Positions 1 to 6,268 of a stretch of 10,160 bases of DNA are shown one piece after another. Position 1 is the stretch's first letter. Every line of letters begins with the position of its first letter. The notes under the pieces were generated by a model that ran no database searches, had not been told where the DNA came from, and worked only from the letters and a program-made list of their open reading frames with translations. Source of the stretch: Bacteroidales bacterium (lineage in GTDB: Bacteria; Bacteroidota; Bacteroidia; Bacteroidales; DTU049); assembly GCA_018056215.1 (NCBI GenBank), contig JAGPGB010000032.1, positions 1 to 10,160 on the forward strand, written 5' to 3'. Made by a program: the position numbers and the translations under genes.

Positions 1-252
1 AGGCGGGCGTGGGAGCGGTACAGTGCTCTGATGTCATTAACATATTTAATCTATAACATTTAAATATTTTTTAACAAACATTTCTCACCCTCCTACTTTC
101 TACTTTTTTACCTCCTCATTTATTTTAAAATTTTTTATCGCCTTTTTTATAAATTTTCTTTTAAATTTTTAATTTTAAGTTTAAGTTTAAACTATTTTCT
201 TTAAAGGAACTTTTAAAAATTTGTAATTATCATATATATCAATACAACTACT

Positions 253-260
253 TATATTTG
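253..260 (+). promoter_or_regulatory. Possible secondary TAnnTTTG promoter box
   Basis: TATATTTG matches the Bacteroidota -7 consensus exactly. No TTG lies at the usual ~19-nt distance; the nearest is about 29 nt upstream. Only a seven-codon reading frame (MNKKQKK) follows directly. In DNA this AT-rich, a chance match in 500 bases is quite likely, so this is a weak call. Confidence 0.2.
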
Positions 261-394
261 ATGAATAAAAAACAAAAAAAATAAACATAGCTAATTCATT
301 AGAATTAATAAAGAAAATTGTAGATTTTGTAAATATTAAAAAAAACTTTTATCATGAACAAGTTGTTTGTTTAAATTTACTGAATATTAAAAAA

Positions 395-424
395 TTGATA
401 GACAGATAGAAAGAATTATTTTTG
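395..424 (+). promoter_or_regulatory. Predicted promoter of the M4 protease gene
   Basis: TTG at 395-397 and TATTTTTG at 417-424 are separated by 19 bases, which fits the Bacteroidota -33 (TTG) and -7 (TAnnTTTG) elements recognised by the primary sigma factor of this phylum. Transcription would begin around 428-431, giving a 5' leader of roughly 80 nt before the ATG at 511. It is the only promoter in the window for which both elements can be seen. Confidence 0.65.
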
Positions 425-510
425 CAAAAAATGAATTTTTAGAATTCACTTTAAGTAACATTATTTCAAAAATAATTATTAATTTTATAAATATTTTTAA
501 CATTCAAATT

Positions 511-3500
511 ATGAAAAGAACAATTTTGACACTTTTAAGTTGTATCATTTACATTATGATTTATTCACAGGAATTTAATAATGCTGAAGCAGACAAAATA
601 ATAAATGGTGCTGAACGCATTTATTATAATGATAATAAAACTTTCCCTTCTTACATTAAATTTAATAGTAGTATTGACAAAACTACTGATCAGCTACTCT
701 CGGAGTGGCAAAAAACTTTTAAAATAAATTATAAATTATTAAATGTAGAAAAAGATTTAATCGGATTAGAACATTACAAATATCAGCAATACTACGATAC
801 TATTCCTATTGAATGGGCTATTTTTAAATTACATGTGAAAAATGGGAAAATTAATTCTTTTAGTGGGACCATTTGGACAGACATTCATCCTATTTCTAGC
901 CCGTCAATCAGTGGTGATATGGCAGTTAAGATAGCTCTAGATGTACATAAAGCAGATTTATATATGTGGCAGGATAGTGCTGAGGAGGCATATTTGAAAA
1001 TTATTAATAAAGATCAAAATGCTACCTATATTCCACAACCACATTTAGTGATTTATAAAACTAATGATCGAGAAAATTTGGCATACAAGCTAACTATTTA
1101 TTCTAAAAGGCCACTTGCTAAAAAAGATTATTATATAGATGCTAATACTGGAGAAATTATAGATATTATCAATAAAATACAAAATTCAGATGTGCAAGGT
1201 ACAGCTGTTACCAAATATAGTGGTACTCAAACTATAACGACAGATTCATATAGTGGATATTATAGATTGAGAGAGTCTGGAAGAGGTAATGGTATTTTCA
1301 CATATAATATGCAACTTGGCAGTGATTATAATAGTGCTGTAGATTTTACTGATAATGATAATTACTGGAATAATGTAAATGCACAAAAAGATGAAGTTGC
1401 TACTGATGCACATTGGGCTTCTGAGAAATATTATGATTATTTTTATAATACATTTAATAGAAACAGTATAGATAATAACGGTTTTGCTTTATATAATTAT
1501 GTGCATACAGATCTAACTGCATTTGGATTGTCAGACAATGTTAATGCTTTTTGGGATGGCTCTAGAATGACATATGGTGATGGAGATGCTACATATTCTC
1601 CATTGACAACTGTCGACATTACTGCTCATGAAATCACGCATGGTCTTACAGAATTTACAGCGGGATTAGTCTATGCTAATGAATCAGGTGCATTAAATGA
1701 AGCTTTTAGTGATATTTTTGGTACTGTTGTAGAGTTTTATGCTAAACCTACCGATGCTAATTGGACTATAGGCGAAGATATAGGTGCTGCTTTCAGATCA
1801 ATTGCTAATCCCAATATGTATCAAAATCCTGATACATATTATGGTGATTACTGGGATCCAAGTGAAGAAGTGCATAATAACAGTACTGTTTTTAGTCATT
1901 GGTTCTATATTTTAGTAAATGGTAAAACTGGGACTAATGATATTGGTAATAATTTTTCAGTGACTGGAATTGGTATAGATAAGGCTGCTAAGATAGCTTA
2001 TTATACATTGGTTAATTATTTGCCTACTTCTGCTACTTATTCTGATGCTCGTTTTTATACAATTTTGACAGCTACAGACTTATATGGTCCTTGTTCTGCT
2101 GAGGTAGAGGCCGTTACTAATGCTATGTATGCTATTGGTGTAGGTGATCCATATCAGCCAGGTGTATCAGCTAATTTCTCAGCGTCTATCACTCAAAATT
2201 GTCTAGCTCCATTAACCGTTCAATTTAGTAATTTATCTAATAATGCATCTTCCTATTATTGGGATTTTGGTGATGGTAGTACTAGTACTGTACAAAATCC
2301 TTCTCACACTTATAACAGCTATGGCAATTATACTGTTACACTTATTGCAGATGGCAATAGTTGTGGTATAGATACTTTAACTATGACAAATTATATTTCT
2401 GTAGATCCTAATAACTTGTGTTATGTTGAAATGCCTCTAAATGGTAGTGGTGGTAATATTTCAAATTGTAATGGGATTTTGTATGATGGTGGTGGTCCTA
2501 ATGGCAATTATGATGATGCTTCGGATGCTATTATCACTATTAGTCCTACTGGTGCAACTTCTATTATGCTCTTTTTTAATTCTTTCGATATAGAGCCTGG
2601 TAGTGGTACTAGTTGCGATTATGATTATTTAGAAATATTTGATGGACCTAATACTAGTAGTACTTCTCTGGGTAGATATTGCAATACTACAGGTGCTCCT
2701 GACACTATATTCTCTTCTGGTAATGCATTGACTTTGAAATTACATTCTGATCAGGCTCTTAACTTGAATGGTTTCGAAGCAGTGTGGATTTGTAATGCTA
2801 CCAATGTAGCTCCCCTATCTGCTTTTCAAATAGATTCTATAAATCCATGTAATGGCTTTGTTCAATTTATAGATCAATCATTTCATAATCCTACTAGCTG
2901 GTCTTGGGACTTTGGTGATGGCAGTACATCAAATTTACAATCACCTTATCATATTTACAATAATAATGGTGTTTATACAGTGTCTCTAAGTACTAGCAAT
3001 AGTTATGGTAGCCATAGCATTACCAAGACAAATATCGTTAATATTAATAGACCACAGCCTCCTACAGTGATGGGAGACACAATATGTCCTAATGAAACAG
3101 CAAATTTATTTGCTAATGGCAGTGGAGAAGTTCTATGGTACTATTCTACAACAGATTTATCTTCGTTTAATACTGGCCAATCATTCATTACTCCAGCTTT
3201 GCAACAGACAACTACCTATTGGGTACAGGATCATTTCCCATCAGCTTCTTACAATGTGGGTGATACTCGCAGCTCAAGTAATGGTGGTTATTTTACAAAT
3301 ACTAATCAACATTATTTGATTTTTGACAGTTATGCTAATTCTATTTTAGTTTCTGTAGAGGTAAATGCTCAGGGTGCAGGCAATAGATATATAGAATTAA
3401 CAGATTATCAAGGGAATACTATTGCCGATAAAACTGTAAATATCCCCAATGGCATCTCTCGTATTAACTTAGGATTTAATTTACCTATAGCTAATAATCT

Positions 3501-3969
3501 GAAACTATGGGGACCAGGGTCTCCGTATTTATGGAGAAATAATAGTGGCAGTAGTTATCCTTATCAAATAAATAATGTTTTATCTATCACTGGCTGTTCT
3601 GCTTCAGATCAGGGATATTACTACTATTTTTATGATTGGGAAATCAAAATACCAGATTGTTCTAGTAGCAAAGTTCCCATTATAGCTTTTGTGGATGAGT
3701 GTCAAAATATAGCTGAGAGCTCAAATCAACTGATAAATATTTATCCAAATCCTACTAGTGATAGAGTAAATATCGAATTAAATGATAATATGAGCTTAAA
3801 GGGATTATCATTATTAGACATTACTGGTAGAGTGATACCTACCAATATATTTTTAAATTCACAAAATAGTTTTTATTTAGATTTATCTAATTTAGCTGAT
3901 GGTATTTATTATTTACAGTTATTTATTGATGAAAGTAAATACATTAATAAAATTATAGTACAGCACTAA
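511..3969 (+). CDS. Secreted thermolysin-like (M4) zinc metalloprotease with PKD/CUB modules and T9SS sorting domain
   Basis: A 1152-residue extracellular endopeptidase. Residues 1-20 form a signal peptide ending in YSQ. About 45-215 are an FTP/PepSY-type inhibitory propeptide, and about 225-545 the M4 catalytic domain. HEITH (373-377) gives zinc ligands H373 and H377 and general base E374. NESGALNEAFSD supplies the third ligand, E397, 24 residues after H373 as in thermolysin. H455 in VHNNS matches thermolysin's catalytic H231, and NAFWDGS..YGDGD is also conserved, so it should be active. Then come PKD 1 (about 553-631, WDFGDGS at 584), a CUB domain (637-761), PKD 2 (about 768-845, WDFGDGS at 799), an Ig-like module (about 851-906), an unnamed aromatic-rich module (about 914-1050), and a type A T9SS sorting domain (about 1073-1152, YPNPT at 1078). 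By family knowledge it crosses the outer membrane through T9SS, with the tail removed and the protein released or surface-anchored. Substrate is unknown. It appears monocistronic. Confidence 0.95.
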   Translation: MKRTILTLLSCIIYIMIYSQEFNNAEADKIINGAERIYYNDNKTFPSYIKFNSSIDKTTDQLLSEWQKTFKINYKLLNVEKDLIGLEHYKYQQYYDTIPIEWAIFKLHVKNGKINSFSGTIWTDIHPISSPSISGDMAVKIALDVHKADLYMWQDSAEEAYLKIINKDQNATYIPQPHLVIYKTNDRENLAYKLTIYSKRPLAKKDYYIDANTGEIIDIINKIQNSDVQGTAVTKYSGTQTITTDSYSGYYRLRESGRGNGIFTYNMQLGSDYNSAVDFTDNDNYWNNVNAQKDEVATDAHWASEKYYDYFYNTFNRNSIDNNGFALYNYVHTDLTAFGLSDNVNAFWDGSRMTYGDGDATYSPLTTVDITAHEITHGLTEFTAGLVYANESGALNEAFSDIFGTVVEFYAKPTDANWTIGEDIGAAFRSIANPNMYQNPDTYYGDYWDPSEEVHNNSTVFSHWFYILVNGKTGTNDIGNNFSVTGIGIDKAAKIAYYTLVNYLPTSATYSDARFYTILTATDLYGPCSAEVEAVTNAMYAIGVGDPYQPGVSANFSASITQNCLAPLTVQFSNLSNNASSYYWDFGDGSTSTVQNPSHTYNSYGNYTVTLIADGNSCGIDTLTMTNYISVDPNNLCYVEMPLNGSGGNISNCNGILYDGGGPNGNYDDASDAIITISPTGATSIMLFFNSFDIEPGSGTSCDYDYLEIFDGPNTSSTSLGRYCNTTGAPDTIFSSGNALTLKLHSDQALNLNGFEAVWICNATNVAPLSAFQIDSINPCNGFVQFIDQSFHNPTSWSWDFGDGSTSNLQSPYHIYNNNGVYTVSLSTSNSYGSHSITKTNIVNINRPQPPTVMGDTICPNETANLFANGSGEVLWYYSTTDLSSFNTGQSFITPALQQTTTYWVQDHFPSASYNVGDTRSSSNGGYFTNTNQHYLIFDSYANSILVSVEVNAQGAGNRYIELTDYQGNTIADKTVNIPNGISRINLGFNLPIANNLKLWGPGSPYLWRNNSGSSYPYQINNVLSITGCSASDQGYYYYFYDWEIKIPDCSSSKVPIIAFVDECQNIAESSNQLINIYPNPTSDRVNIELNDNMSLKGLSLLDITGRVIPTNIFLNSQNSFYLDLSNLADGIYYLQLFIDESKYINKIIVQH

Positions 3970-4013
3970 CTTATATAGCTAATGTAAAGTAATTTTATCT
4001 CAATAAAGTTTAG

Positions 4014-4021
4014 TAACTTTG
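4014..4021 (+). promoter_or_regulatory. Predicted -7 box of the ruvB-epimerase unit
   Basis: TAACTTTG matches TAnnTTTG exactly and ends 20 bases before the ruvB ATG, predicting a leader of only about 15 nt. The -33 region is a T-run without a clean TTG. The box lies in the right arm of a 6-bp A/T inverted repeat (AAAGTT / AACTTT, 4005-4020), which is probably incidental. Confidence 0.55.
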
Positions 4022-4041
4022 AAAAAACATATCATTTTACT

Positions 4042-5076
4042 ATGATTAGGAATGAAGCAATAAATTTAGATAAAGAAAATTTAAGTGAAAAGGATCGAGA
4101 GTATGAGAGCTTGATAAGGCCTAAAGATTTTGGTGAATTTTTTGGACAACAGCAGATAGTAGAGAACTTACGTATTTTTGTGAAAGCTGCTAAAGCTCGT
4201 CATGAGGCTCTAGATCATGTTTTACTACATGGGCCACCGGGTTTAGGAAAAACTACTCTTTCATATATTATAGCAAATGAATTAGGTGTAGATATTAAAG
4301 TAACTTCTGGACCAGTACTAGAGAAGCCTGGAGATTTAGCTGGTTTGTTAACTTCTATGAAACCATTTGATGTGTTATTTATAGATGAAATACATCGCCT
4401 CAGCTCAGTAGTAGAGGAATATTTGTACTCTGCTATGGAGGATTATAAAATAGACATTCTCATTGAGTCTGGACCTAATGCTAAATCTATTCAAATTAAA
4501 CTGAATCCATTTACTCTCATTGGAGCAACAACTAGGTCTGGATTATTGACATCTCCTCTTAGGTCTAGATTTGGTATAAGTTCTAGATTAGATTACTATA
4601 CTACTGATGTTTTACTACAGATAGTACTCAGGTCTGCCAAAATATTAAATGTGGAGATAGACATGAATGCTGCAGAAGAAATAGCACGCCGTAGTAGAGG
4701 GACTCCTCGTATAGCAAATTTATTGTTACGTAGAGTTAGGGATTTCGCACAGATAAAAGGCTCGGGAGTTATAGAAAAACAAATCACTCTCTATGCTCTC
4801 AATGCCCTCAATATCGATTCTCATGGTCTTGATGAAATGGATATTAAAATTTTATCTACTATTATTGAAAAATTTAATGGTGGTCCTGTCGGTTTAAATA
4901 CCATAGCTACAGCTGTGAGTGAAGATCCTGGTACTATTGAAGAAGTTTATGAACCTTTTCTAATACAGCAAGGTTATCTCAAACGTACTCCACGTGGCCG
5001 TGAAGCTACCAAATTAGCTTATGAACATTTAAACATTAAAAACAAAAGTAATGAGGATACTCTTCCATTATTTTAA
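4042..5076 (+). CDS. ruvB: Holliday junction branch-migration DNA helicase RuvB
   Basis: ATP-driven motor of the RuvAB complex. It forms hexameric rings on DNA and, with RuvA, drives branch migration of Holliday junctions in recombination and repair; cytoplasmic. At 344 residues it is of normal family length. Visible motifs are Walker A GPPGLGKT (64-71), Walker B with FIDEIHR (about 113-119), sensor 1 GATTRSG (161-167), the arginine-finger segment PLRSRFG (R174/R176), sensor 2 RGTPRIAN (219-226) and the C-terminal winged-helix DNA-binding domain with GGPVGLNTIA (from 280) and RTPRGREAT. The N-terminal LIRPKDFGEFFGQ is the usual RuvB opening, which together with the promoter box just upstream supports this start. 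No ruvA or ruvC is in the window; Bacteroidota often scatter these genes. The next gene follows after 29 nt on the same strand, so co-transcription is likely. Confidence 0.98.
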   Translation: MIRNEAINLDKENLSEKDREYESLIRPKDFGEFFGQQQIVENLRIFVKAAKARHEALDHVLLHGPPGLGKTTLSYIIANELGVDIKVTSGPVLEKPGDLAGLLTSMKPFDVLFIDEIHRLSSVVEEYLYSAMEDYKIDILIESGPNAKSIQIKLNPFTLIGATTRSGLLTSPLRSRFGISSRLDYYTTDVLLQIVLRSAKILNVEIDMNAAEEIARRSRGTPRIANLLLRRVRDFAQIKGSGVIEKQITLYALNALNIDSHGLDEMDIKILSTIIEKFNGGPVGLNTIATAVSEDPGTIEEVYEPFLIQQGYLKRTPRGREATKLAYEHLNIKNKSNEDTLPLF

Positions 5077-5105
5077 TAATTTTACTAATTTATGAATATT
5101 TTTTT

Positions 5106-6155
5106 ATGAAAATACTTGTTACTGGCAGTGCCGGATTTATTGGATTTCATTTGACAAAAAAATTACTAGAAAGAGGTGATGAAGTTGTAGGAATAGATAA
5201 CATTAATAACTATTATGATGTGAATTTAAAATATGCTCGATTAGCTGAAACAGGCATTGATAAAATTGCTGAGAATTGGAACAAACCTATTGCTAGCACT
5301 AAATATCCTAATTATAATTTTATTAGAATGAATTTAGAAGATAAAGATGCTATCAAAAATCTTGTACTTAACGAACAATTTGATAACATATGCCATTTAG
5401 CAGCTCAGGCAGGTGTGAGATACAGTTTAGAAAATCCTTATGCTTATATAGATAGCAATATTGTTGGTTTTCTAAATATTCTAGAGGCTGCTCGAGATAA
5501 TAATATAAAACATCTGGTTTATGCAAGCTCATCCAGTGTGTATGGTGGCAATACCAAAATGCCTCTAAGCACTGCAGACAGTGTAGATCATCCTATTAGT
5601 TTATATGCAGCTACTAAAAAAAGTAATGAATTGATGGCACATGTTTATAGTCATTTATTTAATATTCCTACGACAGGATTGAGATTTTTCACTGTTTATG
5701 GGCCTTGGGGACGACCAGATATGGCTTTATTTCTATTTACTAAATCTATATTAGAGAATAGACCTATTCAAGTATTTAATTATGGCAATATGACTAGAGA
5801 TTTTACTTTTATCAATGATATCATTGAGGGAGTAATTAAAATAATAGATAAACCAGCTAAGCCAACTATAGATGCTAATCCAGATCCATCAAGTAGTAAT
5901 ATTGCTCCATATAAGGTATATAATATTGGCAATTCTAACCCTGTAAAACTATTAGACTATATAGAAGCTATAGAAAATGAATTAGGCAAAAAAGCCATTA
6001 AAGAATTTCTACCTATGCAACCAGGTGATGTACCCTACACTGAAGCTGATGTTTCTGATTTAGTGAGAGATTTTGGTTATAAACCCACAACTAAAGTGCA
6101 AGATGGCATTAGAGAATTTATTAAATGGTATAAAAAATTTTATAATATAGACTAA
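5106..6155 (+). CDS. NAD-dependent sugar-nucleotide epimerase, UDP-glucuronate 4-epimerase (CapI/GAE) type
   Basis: An extended short-chain dehydrogenase/reductase of 349 residues that interconverts C4 epimers of a nucleotide sugar using tightly bound NAD. The Rossmann motif GSAGFIG (7-13) opens the protein, fixing the start. Active-site parts are the Ser-rich ASSSSVYG (140-147) and the YxxxK pair Y167/K171 in SLYAATK. The stretches GVRYSLENPYAYI..N, HPISLYAATKKSNE and GLRFFTVYGPWGRPDMALF closely resemble UDP-glucuronate 4-epimerases (CapI/GAE), which make UDP-galacturonate for capsule, LPS or exopolysaccharide. Substrate is inferred from similarity; UDP-GlcNAc(A) or UDP-glucose epimerisation is not excluded. 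About 15 extra residues around 50-70 (LAETGIDKIAENWNKP) precede YPNYNFIRMNLED; I believe this is common in Bacteroidota homologues. It lies 29 nt after ruvB with no TAnnTTTG box of its own, so it is probably translated from the ruvB transcript. No other polysaccharide genes are nearby. Confidence 0.88.
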   Translation: MKILVTGSAGFIGFHLTKKLLERGDEVVGIDNINNYYDVNLKYARLAETGIDKIAENWNKPIASTKYPNYNFIRMNLEDKDAIKNLVLNEQFDNICHLAAQAGVRYSLENPYAYIDSNIVGFLNILEAARDNNIKHLVYASSSSVYGGNTKMPLSTADSVDHPISLYAATKKSNELMAHVYSHLFNIPTTGLRFFTVYGPWGRPDMALFLFTKSILENRPIQVFNYGNMTRDFTFINDIIEGVIKIIDKPAKPTIDANPDPSSSNIAPYKVYNIGNSNPVKLLDYIEAIENELGKKAIKEFLPMQPGDVPYTEADVSDLVRDFGYKPTTKVQDGIREFIKWYKKFYNID

Positions 6156-6252
6156 TAAAAATATTTTAACTATTAACTTTATAATCATTTGATTGACTTA
6201 AAAATATTAAAGAAATCTAAGCGAAACCATCGTAAAAATAAAAAAAATTTTG

Positions 6253-6260
6253 TATTTTTG
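6253..6260 (+). promoter_or_regulatory. Predicted -7 box of the rel gene
   Basis: TATTTTTG is a perfect TAnnTTTG match, with only 8 bases between it and the ATG at 6269. There is no TTG at the expected spacing upstream, where the DNA is A-rich. With the start point normally a few bases after the box, the mRNA leader would be about 1-5 nt. The 113-nt gap from the epimerase supports an independent transcription unit. Confidence 0.55.
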
Positions 6261-6268
6261 TATAAATT

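Larger units (their letters stand above)
1..510. other. AT-rich intergenic region with GC-rich left edge
   Basis: No gene can be supported here. The first ~35 bases are clearly GC-rich and G-biased, while the rest is strongly AT-rich with runs of A and T. Reading frames open at the left edge all close within about 65 bases, so at most the last few codons of an upstream plus-strand gene could be present, and none gives a recognisable C-terminus. A short hexamer tandem (TTTAAG, TTTAAG, TTTAAA) lies at 174-191. Two TAnnTTTG boxes occur at 253-260 and 417-424; the second has a well-spaced TTG and probably drives the protease gene. I see no terminator hairpin, tRNA or recognisable structured RNA. 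Confidence 0.7.

Noticed and set aside
261..284. ATG just after the 253-260 box, reading MNKKQKK then stop
   Set aside because: Seven codons of low-complexity A-rich sequence; no support as a gene.
3092..3319. 75-codon plus-strand reading frame inside the protease gene
   Set aside because: Out-of-frame overlap with a well-supported coding region that continues through it; no start signal and no family resemblance.
4005..4020. Inverted repeat AAAGTT-TAGT-AACTTT as a terminator for the protease gene
   Set aside because: The stem is only 6 bp with a single G-C pair, is followed by A rather than T, and overlaps the ruvB -7 box; it would be unstable as an RNA hairpin.
5092..5109. Five-codon mini-ORF (MNIFL) whose stop overlaps the epimerase start codon
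   Set aside because: It could in principle couple translation, but an ATG followed by a few codons is expected by chance in such AT-rich DNA and nothing else supports it.
6183..6194. Small palindrome AATCA-TT-TGATT between the epimerase and rel
   Set aside because: A 5-bp stem with a 2-base loop is too short for a terminator, and a single copy gives no basis for calling an operator.
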